From the NCBI GenBank assembly GCA_031423495.1, contig JANPFP010000270.1, positions 1-64,000 on the forward strand: DNA of 64,000 nt, in the 5' to 3' direction. The number at the start of each line of letters is the position of its first letter. Position 1 is the first letter of the stretch. Source of the DNA: JACPYM01 sp031423495. Lineage in GTDB: Bacteria; Acidobacteriota; Blastocatellia; RBC074. The position numbers were made by a program, and so were the translations under genes. Below, piece after piece: positions 43,021 through 51,236 of this stretch. The notes under the pieces are model-generated. The model ran no database searches and was not told where the DNA came from. It saw nothing but the letters and a program-made list of their open reading frames with translations.

Positions 43021-44400
43021 TTAACGGCCAAAGCGGCCAAACAAAACCACGCGCAACGTTTCAAACAAAACCACTACGTCAAGCAGCAGCGATTGGGTTT
43101 TTATGTAATACAGATCGTACTGATGCTTCATCCGTGCGTCTTCCACCGACGCGCCGTAAGGGTAACGAACCTGCGCCCAACCTGTGATGCCCGGTTTCAC
43201 CAGATGCCGTTGCGAATAATGGGGGATTTGTTTTTCTAACTGTTCGACGAATTGCGGGCGCTCAGGCCGTGGCCCCACGATGCCCATTTCGCCACGTAAC
43301 ACATTAATAAATTGCGGTAACTCATCAATGCGTGTTTTACGGATAAAGCGGCCTACGCGCGTAACTCGCGGATCGTTCTTGCTTGCCCAGACCGCGCCAT
43401 TTTTTTCGGCATCGGTGCGCATCGAGCGGAATTTGATGATGCGAAACGGGCGGTCGTGTAACCCGACGCGCTCTTGCGAATAAAACATCGGCCCTTTCGA
43501 TTCGAGCTTGATTAAAATCGCCGTGAGTAACATCAAAGGCGAAGTTATAAATAGCCCGATAGCTGCCACGATTACATCAGCGACGCGGCGTAACCGACGA
43601 TAGCTGCGCAAGGAACGGGTGTCAGAGAAAATCAACTGGCTTAACTGCAATTCCTCTGCGCTGACCTTGCCCGTCAGGCTCTCATAAAAAGGAGCCCAAT
43701 TTTCCACGGTTACTTCATCGCGCCACTTAACGTTGAGCAACGGGTCAAGCGGCAACGGTTCGTGGTGGTCTGGCAACGCCACAATCACGCGGTCAGCGTT
43801 ATGCAGGCGCACCAGGCTTTCCAGATCATCCATTACGCCGACGACGCTGGGGTTAATCAGGCTTTTGCCGATTAATGCCGGATCATTGCCGATAAATCCG
43901 ATAATTTCGTAACCGGCTTCGCGTCTTTGCAATAACTCACGCGCCAACTCGACGGCCTGACTATCGGTACCCAGAATCATGACCCTTTCGGCAAATAAAG
44001 GGCTGCGTAACCACCAACGCGCAATTAACCGCCAGCCGCTCATGACAATCAGCATTAACAGAAAATGCATAGAGACGACGCCGCGTCCGAGTAACATAAA
44101 TGGCAAGGCGTAAAAGAGCGCCGCTAAAATCATCGCCGCCAACCCCAGGGCCTGCACAATGCGTAAGGCCAAAACGCTTAACCGGCGAATCATGCCGAAA
44201 TCGTATAGGTCGAACAGGTAAAATGCGCTTTGCACGATTACCAGCGCGACGATGAGTTTCAGCCAGCCCTGTTTGCCGATGAGCTCGTCCCCGGCCTCTG
44301 CGCCAAAGCGGACGAAAGACGCTCCTAACCCGCAAAGGTAAATAAGACCGCTTTCAAATAGCACTAACAGAAAGGTGCGTTTCCAGTGCTTTGCTCGCAT
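43021..44400 (-). CDS. Initiating phosphoglycosyltransferase (WcaJ/PglC-like)
   Basis: A 459-residue membrane protein. About five spans occupy 10-130, then a CoA-binding-like Rossmann part (VMILGTDSQAVELARELLQR), then the bacterial sugar transferase domain (about 270-455) with YSQERVGLHDRPFRIIKFRS, the family's KFRSM motif and ITGWAQVRYPYGASVEDA. It links the first sugar phosphate from a UDP-sugar to undecaprenyl phosphate, starting each repeat unit. It is the fourth gene of the long operon and lies 26 bp before wza. Known homologues use UDP-Glc or UDP-Gal, but this does not settle the donor. Confidence 0.9.
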   Translation of the reverse strand: MRAKHWKRTFLLVLFESGLIYLCGLGASFVRFGAEAGDELIGKQGWLKLIVALVIVQSAFYLFDLYDFGMIRRLSVLALRIVQALGLAAMILAALFYALPFMLLGRGVVSMHFLLMLIVMSGWRLIARWWLRSPLFAERVMILGTDSQAVELARELLQRREAGYEIIGFIGNDPALIGKSLINPSVVGVMDDLESLVRLHNADRVIVALPDHHEPLPLDPLLNVKWRDEVTVENWAPFYESLTGKVSAEELQLSQLIFSDTRSLRSYRRLRRVADVIVAAIGLFITSPLMLLTAILIKLESKGPMFYSQERVGLHDRPFRIIKFRSMRTDAEKNGAVWASKNDPRVTRVGRFIRKTRIDELPQFINVLRGEMGIVGPRPERPQFVEQLEKQIPHYSQRHLVKPGITGWAQVRYPYGASVEDARMKHQYDLYYIKTQSLLLDVVVLFETLRVVLFGRFGR

Positions 44401-44491
44401 GATTTAGGGGTGCTCCTGTCAAAAACGTGGACAATAAATCTCTATCAAGGGTTACGGTAACAATGCTTTGTTGTTACAAAAGTTGAGTTAG

Positions 44492-46105
44492 TTATTCGCC
44501 GACGCGGTTTAACACTACGCCGCAAATATCTTTTTCGTTAAATAACGAAACGGCCTTCGCCATTTGTTGGGTAGTCGAATAACCGGGGCGAATTACCATT
44601 AACGTCGCATCGGTGAGTCCGGCCAGTAAGTTGGCGTCAGGGCTTTCGAGCAAAGGCGATGAATCGAATAACAGGAAGTCGTAATCGGCTTCGCACATTT
44701 GAATGAGTTCGTGAAAGCGCGGCGAAGCCAGTAACTCAGCCGAGTGCGAAACCTTTTCGCGCATCGGCAACAGGTTGAAAGCTGCTGGTTGCACACGTAA
44801 CGTCGCCGCGCTGGGGCTTAAGCCACGACGCACGGCTTCGCTCAAACCGACCGGCGCGTCGAGTCCTAACAAGCGCAGCACGGACGGATTGAGCAGGTCG
44901 CAATCCACCACGAGTACGCGTTGCCGCGCCCGCGCCAACGCGCCCGCCAGATTCAACGCCACGCTGGTGCGGCCTTCTCCGTGCAAGGCCGAAGTGATGA
45001 GTACTCGTTTGAGCAATCGTTTGTAAGAAATAGCGATCAACGAGACGGCTACTTGATCGTAGTATTTGGCTGCGCGCGGATTTAAGTCAGACAGCGAAAT
45101 CAAATGCGGATCAATGCGCGTCGGGTCGAGCAGGGCTTCGCGCACGCGCTCTGATTGCCGGTCAAATGAGTGGGCAGGTGATTGCACGGGACGCATCGTT
45201 ACGGCATCAGTCTTTGGGCGCTGCTGCAATGACTGCGCGGTTTCGAGGCTGTAATGAGCCGCCGGATTGGAGGTAACGCGCCGTTCGAGATCGCTCATCG
45301 AACGGCGTGCCTGAGCTTCGGGCAAAGCCTGTGGTTGCACGGGCGTGAGCTTGCGCTCTTCGTTGACCACGCTTTCACGCAAAGGTAGGCGCGGCGTGTA
45401 CCCTTCGAGCAAGTTGGCTGCCAGCCGATCTTCGATAGACAACTGGACAACTTGCGTCGCCGACGGAAGTGTCTTGCTCACGGCTTTATTGCCGTTACCG
45501 TTTTCGTTCGTGTGATAAGCGGGCAAGGTCTCAGCTTGCGGCAAGCGGCCTTGCGCTTCATCAAAATGGCGTTGCAATTCCATCAGCCGGTTGAAATCTA
45601 ACGACGCAGTAACTCGCTCGTTTTGCGGCAATGGCTTGGTTAGCGTAGGTAACTCAATCGCCGCCAACGCCGGACGAGCCGATCCGTTGCCCGACCCATT
45701 AACTGAAGAAGCGTGGCTTTTGCCATTGCTTTGCCCGTTACTTTGGGTTGCCACGTGGAAGGCTGCCGTGAGTGGATGCGCGCCATTTTCGCTGGCACTT
45801 CTGTTATTCAGGTGGCCCGAAAGTTTGCTGTTGGCTTCGTGGGTTTGCCGGGTTTGGTGTTGCGCTTCGCGGATGTTACGCCCGAACTCAAGGTTCATTT
45901 GCTGTAACTCGGCGAGCTTCTTGTAATAGTCGAGTTTTGCGGTCGCGCGCCGCTCTTGCGGGTTACGCGCGAGCAGGGAAGGCTGTTGCGCAAGCATCGC
46001 CTGTCCATTGTTTATTTGTCCTGCGTTCATCGCTTCGTCATAACCATTATGGGCTTTCGGCTCGGCAGCTTGAATTTTTGTTAAGTCGGAATTCGCGTAT
46101 TGCAT
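44492..46105 (-). CDS. CpsD/Wzc-like ATPase with long disordered N-terminus and altered P-loop
   Basis: A 537-residue protein. The C-terminal half (about 355-530) is the BY-kinase ATPase fold: Walker A' VLVVDCDLLNPSVL, Walker B DFLLFDSSPLLESPDA, and a Walker A block SALHGEGRTSVALNLA in which Arg (CGC) stands where Lys is normal in GxGKT/S. It ends in VVLNRVGE with no C-terminal Tyr cluster. The N-terminal 330 residues are polar and contain repeats of an ERxTAxLDF-LMELQ form (near 50-70 and 160-180). It is probably paired with the Wzz-like protein before it. Whether it binds or hydrolyses ATP, or acts as a scaffold, cannot be judged from sequence. Confidence 0.82.
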   Translation of the reverse strand: MQYANSDLTKIQAAEPKAHNGYDEAMNAGQINNGQAMLAQQPSLLARNPQERRATAKLDYYKKLAELQQMNLEFGRNIREAQHQTRQTHEANSKLSGHLNNRSASENGAHPLTAAFHVATQSNGQSNGKSHASSVNGSGNGSARPALAAIELPTLTKPLPQNERVTASLDFNRLMELQRHFDEAQGRLPQAETLPAYHTNENGNGNKAVSKTLPSATQVVQLSIEDRLAANLLEGYTPRLPLRESVVNEERKLTPVQPQALPEAQARRSMSDLERRVTSNPAAHYSLETAQSLQQRPKTDAVTMRPVQSPAHSFDRQSERVREALLDPTRIDPHLISLSDLNPRAAKYYDQVAVSLIAISYKRLLKRVLITSALHGEGRTSVALNLAGALARARQRVLVVDCDLLNPSVLRLLGLDAPVGLSEAVRRGLSPSAATLRVQPAAFNLLPMREKVSHSAELLASPRFHELIQMCEADYDFLLFDSSPLLESPDANLLAGLTDATLMVIRPGYSTTQQMAKAVSLFNEKDICGVVLNRVGE

Positions 46106-46160
46106 GGTAATTATTTACGTCAATCTAGTTATTCGGAAAAATCAGTAAAACAGCTTCTGA

Positions 46161-47729
46161 TTATTTGCTGCCAATGATGGTGAATAAGCCGCTTTGTTTC
46201 AGCGCGAACATTACGGTCGGAATTAACACGACCACGATGGCGACGACCATTGCGTTGCGAGTCATTCTTTGACGGCGGACGCGGCTGTTTTCGACCGGCG
46301 TCAGCGTTTCAGGAATTAACCCTACGACCGGAGCACCCAGGAAGTATTCGACATCGCGTTCGTCTTCGATGCGGAAGAAATGGCGCGCTTCGACGAAAGC
46401 CACCGTGAGCAAAGCCGTTCCCAGCGCCAACCCCAAACATAAGAGCTGTAAGATCAACTTGTTGGGCGCGACGGGTTGTTGCGAAACATAAGCCGGATCA
46501 ATCATCTTGAATAAGTTGATGCTGGGGCCTTCGCTTAAGTTAGCCATGGCCTTGTCAAGCGCATCTTTGCGATCCATCAACCAGAAATAACGTTTGCTCA
46601 ACCGTTCATATTCGCCGGAGCTAGTAGCTTGCGCTTCGGCGTTCTGTCCGCTGTTCACCACCGAAGCGGGCAGTGCCGTCGGCAAGCTCGCCAGTTCCAT
46701 CCGCTTGGCTTCCAAGCTGCGCTTGGTCAGGTCGAGTTCGGTTTGCAGTTTCTCGCTTTCGCGTTCCATTCCGCGTAACTCACGAAATTCAGGCGTGGCG
46801 TTTTTGGTGGCGCTGGCGTCGCTGGTTTTTTCGAGCCGCGCCACCGTGTCATTAACTTCAGCGAGTTGTTGCTGGGCTTGTCTTAGCTTGGGATTTTCCG
46901 GCGTATATTGCTTGCTGTAATCTTTCACTAAAGCATCAAGCCGCGCCTTTTCAGCCAGCATAAAACCATAAGAGGTAGTAGCGGTGACGCCGCCAGCAGC
47001 CGGTGGCGCGTTTTGCGACAGCAATCGTTGTTCGCTGATTTGCTTGGTTTGCAGGGCGATTTGCCGTTCCAGCGAAAATTGCTTGTCGCTCAACACGTTC
47101 ATTTCAGAAAGTAACTGGCGGCGCAAAATGCGCGGGTCTTCGATAGCGGCGACGGCGCTGTTTTGGCTGGCGGAGTTACGCGAGTTAGTGAGTCGGCTCA
47201 ACGAACCGACTAGCTCGCCGAGTTCCTGATCTACCTCACGAATCTGGGTCATGGATTGTTGCCGCAAGTTGTCGTTGGTTTGCGTGAAGTGAGAAAGAAT
47301 ATGTGCGACGACCGCTTCGGCTTTTTTCGGATCGGTGTTGCGATAAGTAATAGTGATGGTTTCTGGAAATTCGGGATAAAACGCACGCAGCTTCATGTCA
47401 ATCTTGATGGCATTGCGCAAACGCGTCGAAGCGGCGTCTAAGTCCTCGCCCGCATTAGCGAGTCCCTGTTTAGTAATCAGCGGCGCGAGTAACTCACGGC
47501 TCAACGTGCGGTTTTGCAGCGCAGAAATCTGTGAGCTTAACGAGGCCGTATCCTCGCCGGGTTTAATCATGACCGCGACTTGTGCGCGACCTTCATAGAT
47601 ATTCGGCACGGTGCGGGCTACCAAGAATGTTGCCTGCAACATCGCCAGAGCTATTAAAATAAACAACCATTTACGCTGCCACAAAATGGCTCCAAAATCG
47701 CCTAAACTGCGGGGCCGGAAACTCGCCAT
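46161..47729 (-). CDS. Wzz/GumC chain-length determinant
   Basis: A 522-residue inner-membrane protein. Span 1 at about 22-40 (KWLFILIALAMLQATFLVA), a long periplasmic coiled-coil region (about 120-405), span 2 at about 428-447 and span 3 near 490-510. Conserved: PNIYEGRAQVAVMIKPGED near the start and ETITITYRNTDPKKAEAVVA. It sets chain length and links polymerase to export. A GAGGTGAT ribosome site lies just upstream. The ATPase domain found in Wzc is on the separate next gene, as in Gram-positive and XrtA-type clusters. Confidence 0.9.
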   Translation of the reverse strand: MASFRPRSLGDFGAILWQRKWLFILIALAMLQATFLVARTVPNIYEGRAQVAVMIKPGEDTASLSSQISALQNRTLSRELLAPLITKQGLANAGEDLDAASTRLRNAIKIDMKLRAFYPEFPETITITYRNTDPKKAEAVVAHILSHFTQTNDNLRQQSMTQIREVDQELGELVGSLSRLTNSRNSASQNSAVAAIEDPRILRRQLLSEMNVLSDKQFSLERQIALQTKQISEQRLLSQNAPPAAGGVTATTSYGFMLAEKARLDALVKDYSKQYTPENPKLRQAQQQLAEVNDTVARLEKTSDASATKNATPEFRELRGMERESEKLQTELDLTKRSLEAKRMELASLPTALPASVVNSGQNAEAQATSSGEYERLSKRYFWLMDRKDALDKAMANLSEGPSINLFKMIDPAYVSQQPVAPNKLILQLLCLGLALGTALLTVAFVEARHFFRIEDERDVEYFLGAPVVGLIPETLTPVENSRVRRQRMTRNAMVVAIVVVLIPTVMFALKQSGLFTIIGSK

Positions 47730-47809
47730 CCTATCACCTCTTTACTAACTGATTACGTCTTTTGTGTTACAGAAAAATCTGTGTGCTTCGTTGTGCTTAA
47801 CGCTATTAC

Positions 47810-47944
47810 CTACTCGAATTCGCTGCTCTCAGCCTTTTCTTTGCGCGCCAGTTTAAGTTGAATGACCGAAGCGGATACCAGAAAAAGCAGGCCTGCCAGC
47901 AGCAGCCAGAATGGTTCAGTAATGGGTAATGCAAAAAATGACAT
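47810..47944 (-). CDS. 44-residue membrane peptide with PEP-CTERM-like layout
   Basis: A short gene missed by ordinary length cut-offs. ATG at 47944, TAG at 47810-47812; GAGG ribosome site 8 bases upstream. The peptide is Met-Ser-Phe-Phe-Ala-Leu, then PITEPFWLLLAGLLFLVSA, then a basic tail with LKLARKEKAESSEFE. The order Glu-Pro, hydrophobic segment, Lys/Arg cluster resembles a PEP-CTERM exosortase signal, although VPEP is not exact and the protein has almost nothing before the motif. Single-span peptides of this sort can also be Wzz/kinase partners. It is the first gene of the exopolysaccharide operon, 80 bp before wzz. Confidence 0.6.
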   Translation of the reverse strand: MSFFALPITEPFWLLLAGLLFLVSASVIQLKLARKEKAESSEFE

Positions 47945-47991
47945 TGGGACAATCCTCGTCGTTCCAGTAGAAACGAAAACCTAAAATTCAA

Positions 47992-48590
47992 TCGGATAAT
48001 TGGTCAGGTCTCTGATTAAGCGGAGCGTGGGGAACACGAGAAAAGAAACTCGTCTTAACCTTGTCTTATTACAATGTTAAGAAGCGCTGGGCTGGGCTGT
48101 CTGTCTTGCCAAAGCACTCACCGATTCCACCAAATCACCGCTTGGTTAGAGACCACGAAAACTTCCTGCTAACGAAGCATCCGATCCTGATTCAATAACG
48201 CCAGAGACACTCACCCGAACGAACCTTCGCCGTACTAGACAAGGCCGGAAGCTCCAACCTTATGTTTGGTTCAAGTGTTACCAAGTTCGTAGGTGTTCTG
48301 ACGGTGGTTAATTTACCGAGTTTCGCCCGCGCGCGCATCGTTATGCGTGACTATTTTATTTTCAAATCAACTGGGTAATTGCGCCTATGCCACTCTTGAT
48401 AGCATTGGTGTGCTTGGCAAAGGGGCGATGGACGCTGTACATTCGTGAGCTAATCCACGTTGTGGAGGAATTGTTCAGAGCCAGACAAAAAAGCTGGCTA
48501 GCAGAAACCATTGGGGAAAAACAGTAAGAGCCAGAAAGCTGTTCAGGCTTGCTGGCTCGAAATTGACTGCGTATTCCACAAGGTTGCGAA
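47992..48590. other. gene-free upstream region of the exopolysaccharide operon
   Basis: About 600 bp with no credible gene; presumably holds the main minus-strand promoter and a long leader. ACGAG-AAAAGAAA-CTCGT near 48035-48053 is a small stem. The word GAGCCAG recurs at 48478 and 48529 and pairs with CTGGCT at 48495 and CTGGCTC at 48552-48558, giving two nested hairpins on the distal side, next to the response regulator's end. I could not place -35/-10 boxes reliably. Confidence 0.55.
48529..48558. terminator. hairpin near the end of the response-regulator gene
   Basis: GAGCCAG at 48529-48535 pairs with CTGGCTC at 48552-48558 around a 16-base loop. It lies about 30 bp past the stop of the minus-strand regulator gene (48591). 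No clear T run follows on the minus strand, so termination is only likely. Confidence 0.4.
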
Positions 48591-49370
48591 TTACATTGGC
48601 GGCTTGGCTAGCCCGTGGCGATAGGAATAGATGGCGAGTTCAAACCGGTCGCCGACTTCGACTTTAGAGAACACCGAAGACAAATGGTGGCGCACGGTGA
48701 TGACGCTGATGCACAGGCGGTCGGCTATTTGCTGGTTACGCAAGCCTTCGCCAATCAGGGTGACGACTTCGCGCTCACGTTCGGTCAGGCGAGCGATTTT
48801 GACGGCTTCGTATTCGTCGGAGCCGGAATTTTTGGGGCGCCACATCTCAGCGACTTTGCGTTCCTTGTCCGAAACTCCATTAGTGTGACCGTTGCCGTTT
48901 TCTTCCGCGCCTTGCGAACGAGCCGTCCACAGGTCGCTCAAGACGCGCGCCATCAATACGCCGTCGAGCCAGACTTCTCCTGCCGAAACTTTGCGGATAG
49001 CTTTGACCAGCACGTCGCCCGCCTCGAGCTTACGCACGATGCCCATGGCTCCGCTGCTGATGGCGGCGTGATGGACTTCAAGATCATAAACGCCGGTCAA
49101 GATCAGCACCCTGGCTTTCGGCGCGACTTCGAGCAACTCGGTCAGGCACGACAGACCGTGGCTGTCGCCTAAGTCCAGATCGAGCAAGATTACATCGGGT
49201 TGCGAGCTGCGCGCGTGATCAACGGCCTCTTTCGCGCTGGCCGCGTCGCTGACGACGGTCAAGCCGGGTTGGGATTCGAGTAACAGGCGCAGGCCTTCGC
49301 GTACGATCACTTGATCGTCAATCAGAAGAATACGCACTGCTTGAACAATCGTGCTGGGCATTGGTCTCAT
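48591..49370 (-). CDS. Orphan LuxR-type response regulator
   Basis: A 259-residue regulator. Receiver domain (about 12-130) with IDDQ, phosphorylation Asp64 in LLDLDLGDSHG and the conserved switch Thr (LTG). The Lys of the active site is in the VRKLEAGD block. A Gly/Asn-rich linker (about 155-190, ENGNGHTNG) leads to the LuxR HTH (about 200-250; LTEREREVVTLIGEGLRN, SVITVRHHLSSVFSKV). No kinase is adjacent. It lies just upstream of the exopolysaccharide operon and in the same orientation, so it is a candidate regulator of that operon. Confidence 0.9.
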   Translation of the reverse strand: MRPMPSTIVQAVRILLIDDQVIVREGLRLLLESQPGLTVVSDAASAKEAVDHARSSQPDVILLDLDLGDSHGLSCLTELLEVAPKARVLILTGVYDLEVHHAAISSGAMGIVRKLEAGDVLVKAIRKVSAGEVWLDGVLMARVLSDLWTARSQGAEENGNGHTNGVSDKERKVAEMWRPKNSGSDEYEAVKIARLTEREREVVTLIGEGLRNQQIADRLCISVITVRHHLSSVFSKVEVGDRFELAIYSYRHGLAKPPM

Positions 49371-49871
49371 AATAGTTTTCCGTTAATGACAGAGCCGTTC
49401 TGTGCGGGATTAGATATTGTAAGGATGGGGCGTCGTCACGTATTAGAACTGCGACGACGACAAACTGCCTTGAACAGCGAGGCAGTGGGAAGAAAGGGGA
49501 CAGCTTGTGACGGCTTCAACAGCAGGCCGTGTGCTTTGCGGGTCTGTGGCAAAGGCGAGTAACTGAAAAGTTTTCGTAATCAGGAAAATAAGCAAGGGGG
49601 CGATCTGTCAGATCCAGCCCCCTTGCGATCAGTGCGGTGTATTTTGGTCGCGTAACGAACTCATCCGACGGCCCATTGCTCGAAAGCCCAGTAAAAAGTG
49701 CCGTCGCCGATTATGTTACAGGAAAAATGCACCATCTGAATCTTTGCGCTATGAAACCCTCATTGCACGAAATCCAGTTCCTGAAAATCCACAGACACTT
49801 TGGAGTGTGACCGCGCGCGAAACGTTACGCGCCGGGAAGCAGTTTGTTTTTTTCGCTGAGTCAGCAGGCGT
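49371..49871. other. gene-free stretch with a terminator
   Basis: No supported gene; the only readings are short and in a region upstream of the regulator gene on the minus strand. It contains the long hairpin at 49593-49624. The regulator's own promoter should lie in the first 150 bp. Confidence 0.5.
49593..49624 (-). terminator. long hairpin terminator
   Basis: GCAAGGGGGC pairs with GCCCCCTTGC, enclosing a GATCT-GTC-AGATC inner stem, so the whole structure is 30 bases long. On the minus strand it is followed by TTATTTTCC, a fair T tract. It most likely ends the transcript of the gene ending at 49872. Confidence 0.75.
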
Positions 49872-50858
49872 TTAAGGACGGCTCATGCGCAGGAAGATTT
49901 CGCCCGCAAATTCGTTGGTTTGAGTGGCACTGACGACCCGCGCCAACGTCAGGCTGTATAAGCCGGGCGCGATGCCAGCCGCAGGGATGTCGAGCAAGAC
50001 TTGTCCGTTTTGTGCGGTCGCTTCCCATTGCCAGGTTGGCGAGTTCATTTCGGTGGCGCGCAACTTGATGACATAACGGCTTGCTTCAGGAGCTTGACCA
50101 TCCAGAGCGACCGCCAATGGAATCGTTTGTGCAGCGCGCGGCAACTTGATGTCAGCGGGACTATTGGCGCTACGCGCCGTTGCCAGCGTGAGCTTGATTG
50201 CAGGCGTAGGCGTGGGGCGTTCCATTGAGGCGCTCAACGAATTTGCACCGCTTGCCACCAATTCCGAAAGGCTCGCGGCTTCGTCGCGTTTGGCGGCGGC
50301 TTCAGCCTGTTGGCGCAATGTTGTACCGCGCAATTCCTGCTCTTGTTGTTGTAAGGCGAGGCGTTCGCCTTCTGATTGGCGCAAGTTTTGTCGCAGTCCC
50401 GCAATATAAGTCGTCAGCCCAAAACCGCACACCAGCAATAACGCGGTGGCTGCCAGCATCCGACCAAAGCTGAATTTGGGTACGAGCAAGCCACTCAGAT
50501 AATCGAACCATCCGTCAGACGACGCGGTCGCTTGCGGCGATCTTTTGCTGGTCGTGATGAACTGGCCTTCGCCCACTTGGTCAGCGAGATAGGCCATTAG
50601 CTTGCGGGTGGATTGCAGTTTCTTGCGCCGATGTGGCGATTGCAGGAAGTGCTGTTCAAAACGACGGCGTTCATTCAGCGGCAATTCGTTGCTGAGGTAA
50701 TCGCAAATCAACTCGTCTTCATGAAGCAGAACGTCTTCATAAAACGATTGATCGCGGAAGTAACGGGTTTCGATTTGGCTCTGTTCAATGTCGGAAGACA
50801 GACCCAGCAAATAGTCCACGATGGACTGATTTTCTTTCGCGCGTGCTTTCACAGTCAT
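49872..50858 (-). CDS. Membrane-anchored regulator with coiled coil, partner of the ECF sigma
   Basis: A protein of 328 residues starting at the ATG at 50858 (a GTG at 50879 would add 7). A cytoplasmic N-terminus (about 35-95, DELICDYLSNELPLNERRRF) resembles the helical domain of anti-sigma-like proteins common in Acidobacteriota; a membrane span lies at about 130-152, then a coiled coil (about 155-200; LRQSEGERLALQQQEQELR), then a beta-rich outer part (about 215-328). It lies about 380 bp after the divergent-sequence ECF sigma gene in the same orientation, so an anti-sigma role is likely but not shown by a defined motif. Confidence 0.6.
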   Translation of the reverse strand: MTVKARAKENQSIVDYLLGLSSDIEQSQIETRYFRDQSFYEDVLLHEDELICDYLSNELPLNERRRFEQHFLQSPHRRKKLQSTRKLMAYLADQVGEGQFITTSKRSPQATASSDGWFDYLSGLLVPKFSFGRMLAATALLLVCGFGLTTYIAGLRQNLRQSEGERLALQQQEQELRGTTLRQQAEAAAKRDEAASLSELVASGANSLSASMERPTPTPAIKLTLATARSANSPADIKLPRAAQTIPLAVALDGQAPEASRYVIKLRATEMNSPTWQWEATAQNGQVLLDIPAAGIAPGLYSLTLARVVSATQTNEFAGEIFLRMSRP

Positions 50859-50879
50859 GTACCTACTCTGGCTTCCCAC

Positions 50880-51236
50880 GAAGTCTACCGGTTCAATGCC
50901 GGACGGTTTTGAAGATGGTTATGGAACTGGTTTTAATACAGCTTGCTTTGCGAAAGTGTTATTTGGGGTAACGTATTTTGTTTGTCTCGCCTGTCTCTAG
51001 CACCACGCGGCAGTCTCGCATTTGCCGCGTTTTGGTCTTTCGCTAATGTGATGTGAATTTATTGCCAATTGATTACGGGCTGAAACCCGTTCGATTCATG
51101 TTTTTCGGGGAATTCTGGCAACCTCGTCAGGCGGGGCAAGCCTGCCGATCATATGATAATTAGTGGACACGCGGCACAGCTTGGCGGCAGTCCGCGATTC
51201 TGTCAATTCTGCCGATCAATTTTTTGTGGGCGGCAG
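50880..51236. other. gene-free stretch of about 360 bp
   Basis: Between the ECF sigma gene (ending 51237) and the membrane regulator. No gene, repeat or strong hairpin was found. It may hold the promoter of the membrane regulator on the minus strand. Confidence 0.5.

Noticed and set aside
11344..47944. Recent transfer of part of the cluster
   Set aside because: Some genes (about 9.3-15 kb and 41-48 kb) look richer in TTA/AAT-type codons than those in between, but I cannot quantify this by eye and no mobile element borders it.
47806..47991. 61-residue minus-strand frame at the head of the exopolysaccharide operon
   Set aside because: A different frame in the same place has a ribosome site and a coherent membrane peptide (47810-47944), so this one is taken as the shadow.
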